Shown here piece after piece: positions 51,484 through 61,444 of a stretch of DNA of 64,000 nt. The notes beneath the pieces were generated by a model. The model was not told where the DNA came from, did not search any database, and was given only the letters and a program-made list of their open reading frames with translations. Position numbers and translations under genes: made by a program. The stretch spans positions 1-64,000 of the forward strand of contig NZ_BMXA01000003.1 of assembly GCF_014651515.1 (NCBI RefSeq), given 5' to 3'. Numbering within the stretch: position 1 is the first letter of the stretch; each line of letters starts with the position of its first letter. Source of the DNA: Arenicella chitinivorans. GTDB taxonomy: Bacteria > Pseudomonadota > Gammaproteobacteria > Arenicellales > Arenicellaceae.

Positions 51484-52032
51484 GTGAAACGAAGAATTTG
51501 CAGCTTTATTCTGTTCAAACTGCTGGGGTGGCGTCTTGTTGGAGAGCCGCCTGCGGATAAGAAATACCTGTTCGTTGCTGTACCACATACTAGCAACTGG
51601 GACTTCGTGTACGGCTGGCTGGCGATTACTGCGCTGGACCTTAATGTGAAGATATTTGCGAAAGATGTATTCTTTGTCTGGCCGTTGAACTACGTGTGCC
51701 AGTACCTGGGGGTATTGCCAGTAAATCGGCGTAAGAGCACCAATTTTGTGGATTCAGTGGCTGAGCGGTTTGAACAAGCAGACTCGTTGCGTTTACTCAT
51801 TACCCCGGAAGGCACACGCAGCTACCAAGATACCTTGAAGAGTGGCTACTACTACTTGGCCAAAAAAGCGAATATTCCGATTGTGGTCGCGGGTCCAAAC
51901 TTTAAAGAGAAGACCTTTACCATTCTGCCGCCGCGACCGCCATTGCCTAACTTTCAACTCGATCAAGCTCAAGTAATCGCGTTCTGCAAGACTCAGTACG
52001 GTCGACGCCCGGATCAATCGTTCCGCGACTAA
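51484..52032 (+). CDS. PlsC-like acyltransferase
   Basis: A 182-residue membrane-associated protein of the glycerolipid acyltransferase superfamily. The catalytic HX4D motif is His35-x4-Asp40 (PHTSNWDF), and the substrate-binding motif is TPEGTRS. These small members act on lysophospholipids or other acyl acceptors, and the substrate here is unknown. I prefer the GTG start at 51484 (MKRRICSFILF); a TTG at 51475 is also possible with a GGA 8-10 bases upstream. It is separated from dinB by about 110 bases. Confidence 0.85.
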   Translation: MKRRICSFILFKLLGWRLVGEPPADKKYLFVAVPHTSNWDFVYGWLAITALDLNVKIFAKDVFFVWPLNYVCQYLGVLPVNRRKSTNFVDSVAERFEQADSLRLLITPEGTRSYQDTLKSGYYYLAKKANIPIVVAGPNFKEKTFTILPPRPPLPNFQLDQAQVIAFCKTQYGRRPDQSFRD

Positions 52033-52148
52033 TCAACAAGTCTTTATTTCTCTAAATACTTTGTTAGCTTTTTTGTCCGCCATCGGATTATTGGTACACT
52101 GCACCACTGGAATCTAAAACAGGTCATATCTATGAGGATTGGGGAACG

Positions 52149-53054
52149 ATGAACGATGAGCAAAAGTTGGTAGTTGCCATCTCGTCGCGCGCGTTGTTTG
52201 ATCTAAACGAAGGCCACAAAATCTTCGAAGAAGAAGGCGTACAGGCTTATTGTCGTTATCAAATAGAGCGCGAAAATGATTTGCTGGAGCCCGGCGTGGC
52301 TTTTCCGCTGGTCAAAAAATTACTCAGGCTGAACGAGCTCGGCGAGCCACGAGAACGGGTTGAAGTGATATTGCTTTCACGCAACTCAGCGGACACCGGC
52401 TTGCGTATATTTAATTCCATTCAAGAACATAACCTACCCATCACGAGAGCCGCGTTCACGAATGGTAGCAGCCCATTTAAATACGTAGAGCCGTTTGGCG
52501 CGGATGTGTTTCTTTCCAGCGATCCAAATGACGTTGCCAGTACGCTGGAAGCTGGATTCGCCGCTGCCACGATGTTGCCCTCCAATACTCGTAAACCTGG
52601 TTCCGACAATGACACACTGAATATTGCTTTTGATGGCGACGCGGTTGTGTTTTCCGATGAAGCAGAACAGATTTACAAACAGAAAGGTTTGGTCGAATTT
52701 TCCCGCCACGAAGTACAATCAGCTAAGCGGCCGTTGCCGGGTGGGCCATTTCGAAATATGTTGGCGGCGCTGCATAGTATTCAATCAGAATTTTCGGTCG
52801 ACGAATCCCCTTTACGCACGGCGCTCATCACGGCGCGCTCAGCACCGGCGCATGAGCGTGTGATTCGCACCTTGCGTGCTTGGAATATTCGTATTGATGA
52901 AGCGGTATTTCTGGGTGGATTGCCGAAAGGTGATTTTCTGCGTACGTTTGGCGCAGATATATTTTTTGATGACCAGGAAGGCCATTGTGATTCGGCGCGG
53001 CAACATGTGCCGACGGGTCACGTGCCCAATGGCATCGCCAATACCAAACGTTAG
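52149..53054 (+). CDS. Cytosolic 5'-nucleotidase (PF06189 family)
   Basis: A 301-residue protein matching the bacterial 5'-nucleotidase family related to eukaryotic cN-I. Recognisable segments are VVAISSRALFDLNEGH at the N-terminus, LLSRNSADTGLRIFNSI, FLSSDPNDV and IAFDGDAVVFSDEAE, then the C-terminal LRAWNIRIDEAVFLGGLPKG and FFDDQEGH. DGDAVVFSDEAE supplies the HAD-like acidic nucleophile pair. It dephosphorylates nucleoside monophosphates. It has no export signal, so it is cytoplasmic. Monocistronic by spacing, with the Deg-family gene 63 bases downstream. Confidence 0.87.
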   Translation: MNDEQKLVVAISSRALFDLNEGHKIFEEEGVQAYCRYQIERENDLLEPGVAFPLVKKLLRLNELGEPRERVEVILLSRNSADTGLRIFNSIQEHNLPITRAAFTNGSSPFKYVEPFGADVFLSSDPNDVASTLEAGFAAATMLPSNTRKPGSDNDTLNIAFDGDAVVFSDEAEQIYKQKGLVEFSRHEVQSAKRPLPGGPFRNMLAALHSIQSEFSVDESPLRTALITARSAPAHERVIRTLRAWNIRIDEAVFLGGLPKGDFLRTFGADIFFDDQEGHCDSARQHVPTGHVPNGIANTKR

Positions 53055-53117
53055 TTTAACCGTGATGAATCGTATGCCGAAGAGCGTGCATTTGTCGCCA
53101 AAGTTTAGAGAGACTTT

Positions 53118-54443
53118 ATGAAATCACTGTTTGCTCTATTGATGGGTATGCTGGTTTCACTCACCGTCAATGCGGCTTTGCCGCTGGCCGTTGAGGGGCA
53201 GCCACTTCCCTCCTTGGCTCCGATGATTGAGCGAGTCCAGTCATCGCTGGTGCGAATTGTCGTCCCAGTGCGTGCGCAAGCTCGTCGTGACCCGTTTGAT
53301 GACCCATTCTTTCGTCGGTTTATGGATCAGCGCCGTAAAAAGACGCGCGATGTGGTACATATTGGCGCTGTGGTGGATGCCGAACAGGGATTCATCTTAA
53401 CCAACGAACACTCAGTGCGAGGCATTAACAAAGCAGCGGTTATCTTAAATGATGGTCGCCGTGTTGATGCAGTGGTGGTAGGCAGTGATCTAGCCTCGGA
53501 TGTGGCATTGCTAAAAATAGACGCTGCGGACTTGACGGCGATTGATCTGGGTGACTCAAGTGCCATGCGAATTGGTGATTTCGTGGTGTCAATCGGTGAC
53601 CCGTTGGGACAACAGAATACCGTTGTCACGGGTGTTATCAGTGCGTTGGCGGTACCGAACAGTTTGCAGACACACCAGCAGTTTATTCAAAGCGACGCAG
53701 CGATCGGTTCCGGTGTGCTGGTTGATCTGAATGGGCGACTCGTTGGGTTGAATACCGCCAAATCCGCGCAAACTGCCAGCAGCTCGCGGATTGGTTTCTC
53801 TACGCCGGTTAACCTAGCTCTTCGAGTCAAAGAACAGTTGGTTAAATACGGTACGCCTCAACGCGGTTTTCTCGCCGTTCAAGTACAGGATATGACACCC
53901 GATCTGGCGCGCGCATTCGATATTCGTCAGCCCGGTGGCGCCGTGATTACGGACGTGGTGCCCGGGTCTTCAGCTGCTGAGGCAGGGTTGGTGATCGGCG
54001 ATGTGATTTTGAGCGCCGGAGCGCAATCAATATATCGAGGCAATGATTTACGTGCAGTGGTTGCGCAGCAGTTTGCAGGAGATGCGCTCGAGCTTGGCGT
54101 CGCGCGGCAGGGCGAACGTTTGAGCCTCGTGCCAGTGCTGGAGTCGTCCACCCGAGCATCCAAGATTGGGACCATGATCCACCATCAACTTGAAGGTGCC
54201 ACCTTGGATAATATGGGAGCTCGTCAGGTTAGTACTGGTTCAGGTGAAGGTGTGCTGGTGCGTGAGGTGCGTAAGGGCAGTGTGGCCTGGGAGCACGGCG
54301 TGCGACCCAATGACATTATTGTGTCGGCGAATCGAAAAGCGGTGCGAGACCTTGATTCCTTCCGTAAGGCGATTGAAGGGCGTGAAGTACTGATGCTGAA
54401 CATTTTGCGCGGTAATGGCGCATTGTTTTTGCTGCTGCAATAG
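53118..54443 (+). CDS. DegP/DegQ-family protein lacking the catalytic GNSGG motif
   Basis: A 441-residue periplasmic HtrA-type protein: signal peptide about 1-19, trypsin-like domain about 30-235 and two PDZ domains (about 245-340 and 350-441). The catalytic His98 (TNEHSV) and Asp128 (SDVALL) are kept. The serine loop, which in DegQ reads DAAINPGNSGGALV, is DAAIGSGVLV here: four residues are lost and the nucleophile position is Gly (nearest serine Ser198). It is probably inactive as a protease and may work as a chaperone or PDZ adaptor. The frame is intact, so this is not a decayed pseudogene. Confidence 0.86.
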   Translation: MKSLFALLMGMLVSLTVNAALPLAVEGQPLPSLAPMIERVQSSLVRIVVPVRAQARRDPFDDPFFRRFMDQRRKKTRDVVHIGAVVDAEQGFILTNEHSVRGINKAAVILNDGRRVDAVVVGSDLASDVALLKIDAADLTAIDLGDSSAMRIGDFVVSIGDPLGQQNTVVTGVISALAVPNSLQTHQQFIQSDAAIGSGVLVDLNGRLVGLNTAKSAQTASSSRIGFSTPVNLALRVKEQLVKYGTPQRGFLAVQVQDMTPDLARAFDIRQPGGAVITDVVPGSSAAEAGLVIGDVILSAGAQSIYRGNDLRAVVAQQFAGDALELGVARQGERLSLVPVLESSTRASKIGTMIHHQLEGATLDNMGARQVSTGSGEGVLVREVRKGSVAWEHGVRPNDIIVSANRKAVRDLDSFRKAIEGREVLMLNILRGNGALFLLLQ

Positions 54444-54546
54444 TGTGCTGTGAGTTGCTAAAGCCGGCATTGCGCTACCCATCACGGCGAGCGCTCGCTA
54501 TAATTGCTTGCCTTGATGCCACCACAGACCTTGAAACGAGCTGAGC

Positions 54547-55224
54547 ATGACCGACTACCTTATTGCCCCATCGATTTTATCCGCTGACTTTGCGCGTTTG
54601 GGGGAAGAAGTGGACAATGTATTGTCCGCAGGTGCTGACTGGGTTCATTTTGACGTGATGGATAATCACTACGTGCCTAATCTGACAATTGGTCCCATGG
54701 TGTGTCAAGCCTTGCGTAATCATGGTGTGACTGCGCCAATTGATGTGCATCTTATGGTCGAGCCAGTCGATGAGCTGGTTCCGCAATTCGCGAACGCGGG
54801 TGCAACGATGATTTCCTTCCATCCGGAAGCCAGTCGGCATGTGGATCGTACGCTGCAACTGATTAAAAACGAAGGGTGTCAGGCGGGTCTGGTGTTAAAT
54901 CCAGCTACGCCATTATCGGTTCTGGACTGGGTGATCGATAAAGTGGATATGGTGCTGCTAATGTCCGTAAACCCGGGTTTTGGAGGGCAGTCTTTCATTG
55001 AGCATGTGAAACAAAAAATTTCTGATACACGTGCGGTTATCGATGCCAGTGGTCGAGCAATTCGTTTGGAAGTTGACGGTGGTGTCAAAGCCAACAATAT
55101 TGGCGAGTTGGCAGCGCTGGGTGCGGACACTTTTGTGGCTGGCTCGGCGATCTTTAATGCCGATGACTATGCTCAGGTGATTCGCGATATGCGCGCCAAT
55201 ATTGCGGCCGCCACCAATTCCTAG
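54547..55224 (+). CDS. rpe: Ribulose-phosphate 3-epimerase
   Basis: A 225-residue TIM-barrel enzyme that interconverts ribulose 5-phosphate and xylulose 5-phosphate in the pentose phosphate pathway. The metal-binding His34 and Asp36 ([19 protein letters not shown]), [19 protein letters not shown] and VDGGVKANN are all present. It precedes trpE as in many proteobacteria, but the phosphoglycolate phosphatase gene (gph) usually found between rpe and trpE is missing. Confidence 0.97.
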   Translation: MTDYLIAPSILSADFARLGEEVDNVLSAGADWVHFDVMDNHYVPNLTIGPMVCQALRNHGVTAPIDVHLMVEPVDELVPQFANAGATMISFHPEASRHVDRTLQLIKNEGCQAGLVLNPATPLSVLDWVIDKVDMVLLMSVNPGFGGQSFIEHVKQKISDTRAVIDASGRAIRLEVDGGVKANNIGELAALGADTFVAGSAIFNADDYAQVIRDMRANIAAATNS

Positions 55225-55235
55225 CACAGAAACAC

Positions 55236-55264
55236 TTGACCTGAACCTGGAGACGGGCAATCAT
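55236..55264 (+). promoter_or_regulatory. Candidate trp promoter
   Basis: TTGACC (55236-55241), a 17-base spacer and AATCAT (55259-55264; 4 of 6 to TATAAT) would start transcription near 55271, 27 bases before the leader peptide. I see no clear TrpR operator. Confidence 0.4.
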
Positions 55265-55297
55265 TGGTGCACGAAGAAAATTCGTTGCTCACTAACT

Positions 55298-55369
55298 ATG
55301 CAATATCCTCAAGCAAACATTATTGATCTCTGCCGACCGCGATGGTCTTGGCGACGCTGGCGAGCCTAG
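55298..55369 (+). CDS. trpL: trp operon leader peptide
   Basis: A 23-codon frame directly upstream of trpE, too short for ordinary gene calling. Its C-terminal half is RPRWSWRRWRA with Trp codons at 55343, 55349 and 55358, three in six codons, followed by a TAG. Trp clustering just before a trp biosynthetic gene is the hallmark of attenuation control, where ribosome stalling on Trp codons switches RNA folding. The ribosome binding site is poor, and the terminator/antiterminator pair downstream is not clear-cut, so the mechanism is inferred. Confidence 0.7.
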   Translation: MQYPQANIIDLCRPRWSWRRWRA

Positions 55370-55390
55370 AAATACTCCTGCGTGGCACGG

Positions 55391-55404
55391 TGTGCGCGCG
55401 CACA
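55391..55404 (+). promoter_or_regulatory. G/C palindrome in the trp leader (candidate attenuator part)
   Basis: A fully self-complementary 14-mer, tgtgcgcgcgcaca, lies 21 bases after the leader-peptide stop. A short T-containing stretch (55414-55421) follows at a distance. It could be the stem of an attenuator or of a competing structure, but without a proper U-tract the assignment is weak. Confidence 0.35.
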
Positions 55405-55465
55405 ATGCATCAATTGTTTGTACTGCAGTCTTCAATCTGCACTCATTTATTAAACGTTTATTGCT

Positions 55466-57061
55466 ATGTCGATATCCACGAGTCTATCCAGATCCTCTGA
55501 ACACAAGACCGGCCCCGCCGAGTTTGGCGAGGAGCCTGTATTTGCATTACCGCACTCTGATGCTGAGTACCAGCAGCTCGCTGAACAACTCCGCGCCAAG
55601 GGTTACACACACCTACCATTGTATCGAGAAACGCTGGCCGATTTGGATACGCCCGTCAGTACATACTTAAAACTAGCGGCCCAACCGTATACCTATTTGT
55701 TTGAATCTGTCCAAGGCGGCGATAAGTGGGGTCGGTATTCCATTATTGGCCTGCCTTGTGAGCGAGTATATCGCGTCGAACAGAATACGTTGTCCTGTGA
55801 GTTTGCCGGCCACGAAGTTGAGCGCCGCGAGGTAGATGATCCCTTGGACACCGTACGCGATTTACAGGCAGCTTATCGCGTGGCAAGAGTCGATGGCGCG
55901 CCTGATATGCTGGGCGGTCTAGTCGGATACTTCGGCTACGACATCGTTGGTCATATCGAGCCGCGCCTTAAGCAGTCCGCCAACCAAGATACCTTGGGAA
56001 CGCCCGATATTATGTTGATGGTGTCACGTGATGTGTTGGTGTTCGACAATCTTTCTGGCCGAATTTTTATGGTCACGCTGGCAGACCTGTCGCAGCCGGA
56101 TGCCTATCAGCAAGCGCAAACGCATCTGGATCGTTGTGTGGCCAACTTGGCGTCGAGTTTTGCCGCACCACGTGCCGAGCATTTGGCACCACCGGTGCAG
56201 GAAGAGCACTATGATGTGCACTTTGCGCAGTCGGACTTTGAGGCAGCGGTGGAGCGATGTCGTGGCTATATTCGCGACGGCGACATTATGCAGGTGGTGC
56301 TATCGCAGCGATTGTCGGTGCCGTATGCGGGGCGTTCATTTGATGTGTATCGCGCACTGCGCACGATTAACCCGTCACCATACATGTACTTTATGGACAT
56401 GGGCGGATTTGAAATTGTTGGGTCATCGCCGGAAATTCTGGTGCGTCTAGCGAACGACACCGTCACAGTACGCCCGATTGCTGGAACACGTCGCCGTGGG
56501 GCCACAAAGGAACTGGATCAGCAGCTTGAAGCAGACCTCCTTAGTGATGAAAAAGAATTGGCCGAACACTTGATGCTAATCGATCTGGGGCGGAATGATG
56601 TGGGACGTATTGCCCAAACTGGGTCGGTGCAGCTCACTGAAAAGATGTTGGTTGAGCACTACTCACACGTAATGCATATCGTGTCTAACGTCGATGGCAA
56701 ACTCAAGCCAGGCTATGATGCCATTGATGTTCTCAAGGCGACATTCCCGGCCGGCACGGTCAGTGGAGCACCTAAGATTCGTGCCATGGAAATCATTCAT
56801 GAACTGGAACCAATCAAACGTGGTATTTATTCCGGGGCAGTCGGCTACCTCGGTTGGCACGGCAATATGGACACCGCTATTGCGATCCGCACGGCAGTGA
56901 TAAAAGACGGTGTACTGACCATTCAAGCTGGGGCGGGCATTGTGGCGGATTCAGTGCCGCGCAATGAATGGGAAGAAACATTGAACAAGGCTCGAGCCAT
57001 GGTGACCGCCGTCAAAATGGCCAATACCGGCTTAGGCTTTAATAACACCAGTAATTCCTAG
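55466..57061 (+). CDS. trpE: Anthranilate synthase component I
   Basis: It converts chorismate to anthranilate with ammonia supplied by TrpG. At 531 residues it is full length. The chorismate-binding domain has [64 protein letters not shown] and the C-terminal GAGIVADS. The N-terminal tryptophan feedback site lies around LLES-type sequence (here LFESVQGG). Trp attenuation is suggested by the leader peptide. trpG follows after 9 bases with an aggagg ribosome binding site. Confidence 0.96.
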   Translation: MSISTSLSRSSEHKTGPAEFGEEPVFALPHSDAEYQQLAEQLRAKGYTHLPLYRETLADLDTPVSTYLKLAAQPYTYLFESVQGGDKWGRYSIIGLPCERVYRVEQNTLSCEFAGHEVERREVDDPLDTVRDLQAAYRVARVDGAPDMLGGLVGYFGYDIVGHIEPRLKQSANQDTLGTPDIMLMVSRDVLVFDNLSGRIFMVTLADLSQPDAYQQAQTHLDRCVANLASSFAAPRAEHLAPPVQEEHYDVHFAQSDFEAAVERCRGYIRDGDIMQVVLSQRLSVPYAGRSFDVYRALRTINPSPYMYFMDMGGFEIVGSSPEILVRLANDTVTVRPIAGTRRRGATKELDQQLEADLLSDEKELAEHLMLIDLGRNDVGRIAQTGSVQLTEKMLVEHYSHVMHIVSNVDGKLKPGYDAIDVLKATFPAGTVSGAPKIRAMEIIHELEPIKRGIYSGAVGYLGWHGNMDTAIAIRTAVIKDGVLTIQAGAGIVADSVPRNEWEETLNKARAMVTAVKMANTGLGFNNTSNS

Positions 57062-57070
57062 GAGGGCGAA

Positions 57071-57634
57071 ATGTTAGTGATGATCGATAACTATGACTCG
57101 TTCACTTACAACCTAGTGCAATATCTGGGTGAATTGGGTGAGGAAGTAAAAACGTTCCGCAACGATGAAATCACTGTCGGTGAAATCGAAGCACTGAATC
57201 CGGATCGAATTATGATTTCTCCGGGACCTTGCACACCGGATCAGGCAGGCATTTCATTGGCGGCAATCGCACATTTCGCCGGTAAGCTGCCGTTATTCGG
57301 TGTGTGCCTGGGGCATCAAAGTATCGGCCAGGCCTTCGGCGGCAAGGTTATCCATGCAAAAAGTATCATGCACGGCAAGACCTCTGAAATTGAACACACC
57401 AATGTCGGTGTGTTTCGCGACCTGCCGAAGCCGTATACCGTGACTCGATATCACTCCTTGGTGGTGGCGCGTGACTCGTTGCCAGATTGTTTGGAAATCA
57501 CCGCTTGGACAGCAGACGGCGAGATCATGGGCTTGCGACACAAAGAATTGTCGGTGGAAGGTGTTCAGTTTCATCCTGAGTCCATCCTGACCGAACATGG
57601 GCATGCGTTGCTGAAAAATTTTCTTACGCAATAA
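57071..57634 (+). CDS. trpG: Anthranilate synthase component II (glutamine amidotransferase)
   Basis: A 187-residue class-I glutamine amidotransferase that hands ammonia to TrpE. The nucleophile is Cys79 (GVCLGHQ). The His/Glu of the triad are in FHPES near residue 168. The N-terminus [17 protein letters not shown] is family-typical. It could also serve aminodeoxychorismate synthase (PabA role), as is common when one gene covers both. Good ribosome binding site (aggagg) immediately after trpE. Confidence 0.96.
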   Translation: MLVMIDNYDSFTYNLVQYLGELGEEVKTFRNDEITVGEIEALNPDRIMISPGPCTPDQAGISLAAIAHFAGKLPLFGVCLGHQSIGQAFGGKVIHAKSIMHGKTSEIEHTNVGVFRDLPKPYTVTRYHSLVVARDSLPDCLEITAWTADGEIMGLRHKELSVEGVQFHPESILTEHGHALLKNFLTQ

Positions 57635-57666
57635 CCATTGCGCCAACCAACTGGAAACAACGACTT

Positions 57667-58686
57667 ATGAATATTCAACAAGCGATTCAACGGGTTGTCG
57701 AAGGCCACGCATTGACCCGCGCAGAGATGCAGGACGTCATGCGGCAAATTATGACCGGCGCGTGTACTGACGCCCAGATCGGCGGTTTGTTGATTGGCCT
57801 GAGAATGAAAGGCGAGACCGTGGACGAAATCACCGCTGCGGCCGAGGTAATGGGGTCGCTGGCAAGCCACGTGCACGTGGATGCCCCTAACCTGATCGAT
57901 ATTGTTGGAACCGGTGGTGACGGTACCAGTACGTTCAACGTTTCGACTGCGGCTTCGTTCGTGGCCGCAGGAGCAGGCGCCAGCGTAGCGAAACATGGGA
58001 ACCGATCGGTGTCGAGTAAGTCGGGTAGTGCCGACTTGTTAGAACAAGCCGGCGCGAATTTGAATCTCCAGGCGGAACAGGTTGCTCGGGTGGTCGAGAG
58101 AGCCGGTGTTGGTTTTATGTTTGCGCCGATGCATCACAGTGCCATGAAGTATGCCATTGGCCCACGCAAAGAAATGGCGGTCCGTACCATCTTCAATGTG
58201 CTTGGGCCGTTAACCAATCCCGCTGGTGTTAAGCACCAGGTAGTCGGAGTGTTTACTGCGTCGTTGACTGACACCATCGCTCAGGTTTTACAGCATCTTG
58301 GGAGTGAACACGCGCTGGTAGTGCATTCTGATGACGGAATGGATGAAATCAGCATTTGTGCGCCAACCCGGGTTACCGAACTAAATGCAGGTAAATTGAG
58401 CACATACACCGTGCAGCCCGCTGACTTTGGTTTAAACGCAGCGCCGGTTGAGACCATTGTGGTGGGGAATCCAGCCGAATCGCTGGCGCTGATCGACGCG
58501 GTACTGGATGGTGAAAAGTCACCAGCGCGCGATATTGTCGTCCTGAACGCAGGCGCAGGAATCTATGTTTCTGGCTTGGCTGACACACTCAAATCTGGCG
58601 TTGAAATGGCACAGGTTGCGATTGATGATGGCCGCGCGAAAGCGGCTAAACAGGCTTACGTTTCAGCTACTAACGAGGTTGCCTAA
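57667..58686 (+). CDS. trpD: Anthranilate phosphoribosyltransferase
   Basis: It attaches phosphoribosyl from PRPP to anthranilate. At 339 residues it is full length. The PRPP-binding motif is [19 protein letters not shown] (about 80-98), and [18 protein letters not shown] and HHSAMKYA are also conserved. It overlaps trpC by one base (TAATG), indicating coupled translation. Confidence 0.97.
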   Translation: MNIQQAIQRVVEGHALTRAEMQDVMRQIMTGACTDAQIGGLLIGLRMKGETVDEITAAAEVMGSLASHVHVDAPNLIDIVGTGGDGTSTFNVSTAASFVAAGAGASVAKHGNRSVSSKSGSADLLEQAGANLNLQAEQVARVVERAGVGFMFAPMHHSAMKYAIGPRKEMAVRTIFNVLGPLTNPAGVKHQVVGVFTASLTDTIAQVLQHLGSEHALVVHSDDGMDEISICAPTRVTELNAGKLSTYTVQPADFGLNAAPVETIVVGNPAESLALIDAVLDGEKSPARDIVVLNAGAGIYVSGLADTLKSGVEMAQVAIDDGRAKAAKQAYVSATNEVA

Positions 58687-59498
58687 TGCACGCAGTAATG
58701 AAAACAGGTTCTGATGTGCTGGATAAAATCATGCAGCATAAGCAACTCGAAGTTGAGGCTGCCAAACGCCAAGTTAGTTTCGCCGACGTAAAATCCATGG
58801 CCGACGATAGTGCGCCGTGTCGAGGCTTTGTCGCAGCGCTCGCTGAATCCTTAGCCGCTCAACGAGCCGCGGTGATTGCAGAAGTCAAAAAAGCCAGTCC
58901 GAGCAAAGGTCTGATTAGACCGAACTTTAAACCAGCGGCCATTGCCGAAAGTTATCAAAAGCACGGCGCCAGCTGTTTATCGGTATTGACGGACGAACAC
59001 TTTTTTCAAGGCAGCGCGACGTACTTTGCCGAGGCGCGTGAAGCCAGCACACTACCCATGCTGCGCAAAGATTTCATGCTGGATGACTACCAAGTATTTG
59101 AAGCGCGTGCGATGGGCGCAGACTGCATTCTATTGATTGTGGCCGCGTTGGAAGACGGTTTGATGCAGGACCTGGCCGGTCGATCACACGAGCTCGGTAT
59201 GGATGTGCTGGTTGAAGTCCACGACCAGGCAGAGTTGGAGCGCGGACTGGCACTGAAAATGCCGATGATTGGGATCAACAACCGTAATCTGCGTAATTTT
59301 GAGACCTCACTGGATACCACGGTTTCACTCCTAGAACACATCCCGAGTGACACCATTGTGGTCACTGAAAGTGGGATTCATACACTGGATGATGTGGCGT
59401 TGATGCGTGAGCACCGGGTCAACAGTTTTCTGGTTGGCGAAGCCTTTATGCGAGCGGACGAGCCCGGAGAACGCCTGGCAGAGTTGTTCTTTTCGTAA
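58686..59498 (+). CDS. trpC: Indole-3-glycerol phosphate synthase
   Basis: A monofunctional 270-residue TIM-barrel enzyme that forms indole-3-glycerol phosphate. [10 protein letters not shown] (63-72), [19 protein letters not shown] and [10 protein letters not shown] are the key motifs. There is no fused TrpF domain, so trpF, trpB and trpA must be elsewhere. The start ATG overlaps the trpD stop by one base. Confidence 0.96.
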   Translation: MHAVMKTGSDVLDKIMQHKQLEVEAAKRQVSFADVKSMADDSAPCRGFVAALAESLAAQRAAVIAEVKKASPSKGLIRPNFKPAAIAESYQKHGASCLSVLTDEHFFQGSATYFAEAREASTLPMLRKDFMLDDYQVFEARAMGADCILLIVAALEDGLMQDLAGRSHELGMDVLVEVHDQAELERGLALKMPMIGINNRNLRNFETSLDTTVSLLEHIPSDTIVVTESGIHTLDDVALMREHRVNSFLVGEAFMRADEPGERLAELFFS

Positions 59499-59545
59499 TC
59501 GCCCCAATTGTTAGGGTCAAATTAAATTTATTCTCAGGTAGCACC

Positions 59546-59956
59546 ATGAAAGCCACGGTTGAGTTGCAGCAAAACGTTAATTTTAAAGCCACCTCAGGCA
59601 CCGGTCACAGTGTCATGATGGATGGCCCGCCAGATTTCGGTGGTGAAAACTTAGGTGCACGCCCAATGGAGTTCCTGTTAATGGGCATGGGTGGCTGCGC
59701 CTCATTCGATGTGGTGCACATTCTGCGTAAACGTCGTTTGCAGGTCGATTCCTGTGTCGCCGACGTCGAGGCCGAGCGCGCAGATACGGATCCCAAGGTT
59801 TTTACCAAAATCCATCTGCACTTTAAAGTTTCAGGCCCAGACCTGACTGAAAAAGCGGTCGCGAAAGCCGTCGAGCTATCGGCCGAAAAATACTGTTCCG
59901 CGTCGATTATGTTGGGCAAAACCGCGGATGTAACCCATTCATACGAGATACTCTGA
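59546..59956 (+). CDS. OsmC-family protein (YhfA-like)
   Basis: A 136-residue OsmC-fold protein. The two family cysteines are present: Cys51 (GMGGCASFDVV) and Cys117 (EKYCSAS). OsmC/Ohr proteins reduce organic hydroperoxides, and the YhfA branch has unproven activity. It lies 47 bases after trpC. In Pseudomonas relatives an osmC gene lies in this neighbourhood beside crp/vfr, but crp is missing here. It overlaps the next gene by one base (TGATG). Confidence 0.9.
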   Translation: MKATVELQQNVNFKATSGTGHSVMMDGPPDFGGENLGARPMEFLLMGMGGCASFDVVHILRKRRLQVDSCVADVEAERADTDPKVFTKIHLHFKVSGPDLTEKAVAKAVELSAEKYCSASIMLGKTADVTHSYEIL

Positions 59957-60351
59957 TGCCATTAACCAGACCAACGCACGCCGGATTGCGCCATGTGGCG
60001 CTCAACGTTAAGGACCTGCCGCTGGTCGAAAAATTTTACGTGGACTTACTCGGCTTTGCGGTCGAGTGGCGGCCTGATCCAGACAACGTTTACTTATGCA
60101 GCGGCGTGGACAATTTGGCCTTGCACGTGGTCGAAGACACCGGTGACAAAGCACAGGTGCTCGACCATATCGGCATCATCGTCGACAAGATGGGCGAGGT
60201 TGATGCGTGGCACGCATTTCTGGTTGAGAACCAAGTTAAAATGGCTTCACAACCCAAAACACATCGTGACGGTGCGCGTAGTTTTTATTGCTATGACCCA
60301 GAAGGCACCGTGGTGCAGGTCATCTTCCATCCGCCCATCTCAAAAGGCTAG
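59956..60351 (+). CDS. VOC-family metalloenzyme (glyoxalase/dioxygenase fold)
   Basis: A 131-residue vicinal-oxygen-chelate protein with two beta-alpha-beta-beta-beta halves. Metal-ligand candidates are the His in GLRHVALNVKDL, the His in DNLALHVVED and the His in LDHIGIIV, plus the Glu in DPEGTVVQV. The exact reaction cannot be told from sequence; the family includes glyoxalase I and ring-cleaving dioxygenases. Coupled to the OsmC gene by TGATG. Its stop overlaps the convergent small gene by 4 bases. Confidence 0.85.
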   Translation: MPLTRPTHAGLRHVALNVKDLPLVEKFYVDLLGFAVEWRPDPDNVYLCSGVDNLALHVVEDTGDKAQVLDHIGIIVDKMGEVDAWHAFLVENQVKMASQPKTHRDGARSFYCYDPEGTVVQVIFHPPISKG

Positions 60352-60566
60352 TCGCCGCGCACTACCATCTCACGTATGCGCACCGCCTTCTCAAAATGAT
60401 CGAGGTGGTGTGTTTGAATCCACCACGTGGCTGCTTCCATAAGCAGTTCTGGGTCGTCATTTTTGTTGGCAAAAAACGCATAGAACGACACACCAACAGA
60501 TTCCCCCTTGCGGGCGATTTTGGTGTCGCAGACGTCAATAATTTTGCGGCGGAGTGATTCTCGCAT
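60348..60566 (-). CDS. Small conserved-looking protein (possibly DUF6500)
   Basis: A 72-residue cytoplasmic protein starting MRESLRRKIIDVCDTKIARK, then SFYAFFANKNDDPELLMEAA and WWIQTHHLDHFEKA. The regular charged/aromatic pattern and lack of low complexity look like a real conserved family. From memory it resembles DUF6500, but I cannot verify it. No function known. It overlaps the VOC gene tail by 4 bases on the opposite strand. Confidence 0.6.
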   Translation of the reverse strand: MRESLRRKIIDVCDTKIARKGESVGVSFYAFFANKNDDPELLMEAATWWIQTHHLDHFEKAVRIREMVVRGD

Positions 60567-60731
60567 GGGCGCAATTTCTGTTCGTAGCGGGGCGCCGAAT
60601 TGTAACTTTATGTCGTCGCTTGGTCCGGCTTTTTTGCGGTATCCATTGTCGACTGTTAGCCTATTTCAACTGCCATAGTATATTAACCGAAGTGGTAGTC
60701 GCATAACTCATGCTGAGGGTGATACGTATCT

Positions 60732-61334
60732 ATGGATCCATTTGAAACCGGCAGTAAATACGACAAGATAGCGACGTGGTGGCAACGTCACCACACGGCG
60801 TCCTCGTACGGCGTGTCGCAGTTACAGCGCATGTTGTGCTTTGCGTCGGACGGTGGTCGTGCTTTGGATGTCGGTTGCGGTGCTGGTGGCCGGCTGGTCG
60901 AGGTGATGTCCCGTGCTAACTTTTCGGTAACCGGGGTCGATGCGTCGGAAAAGATGGTTCAACTGGCCCGCGCTGCTCATCCTGAACATCAGTTTATTCA
61001 TGATGACTTCAGTCGCTGGCAATCGGATGAAAAATTTGATGTCATTTTTGCGTGGGACAGCTTGTTTCATCTGCCGTATTCACAGCAAAAGTCGGTGGTC
61101 AGCAAACTGTGCGACCTGTTGTCACCACAGGGTGTTTTATTGTATACCTTTGGGAATGCTTTGGGTGAGCACACTGATCTGTGGCATAACGATACCTTCT
61201 ACTACAGCTCGCTGGGCATCAACAATAACTTGGAACTATTGATTGCCAACGGCTTATCAATAAGGCACCTCGAACTGGATCAGTACCCCGAAAAGCATGT
61301 CTATGTTATAGCCAGCAAAAGTGCGTTAGACTGA
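60732..61334 (+). CDS. Class I SAM-dependent methyltransferase
   Basis: A 200-residue Rossmann methyltransferase. SAM motif I is ALDVGCGAGG (44-53), the acidic end of strand 2 is GVDASEKM, and motif IV is DVIFAWDSLFHLPY. The conserved N-terminus resembles small-molecule methyltransferases, and the substrate is unknown. It stands alone between the VOC/DUF6500-like genes and a membrane protein gene. Confidence 0.85.
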   Translation: MDPFETGSKYDKIATWWQRHHTASSYGVSQLQRMLCFASDGGRALDVGCGAGGRLVEVMSRANFSVTGVDASEKMVQLARAAHPEHQFIHDDFSRWQSDEKFDVIFAWDSLFHLPYSQQKSVVSKLCDLLSPQGVLLYTFGNALGEHTDLWHNDTFYYSSLGINNNLELLIANGLSIRHLELDQYPEKHVYVIASKSALD

Positions 61335-61444
61335 ATTGACTGGTTCTGAGCCAATCATGCCGGAATAGATACAGATGATCACGGCCCCCTCTGCGCATCA
61401 TCGAATCGATTAGCCGGGGCTTTAACTGATTAAAAAGGACGAAG

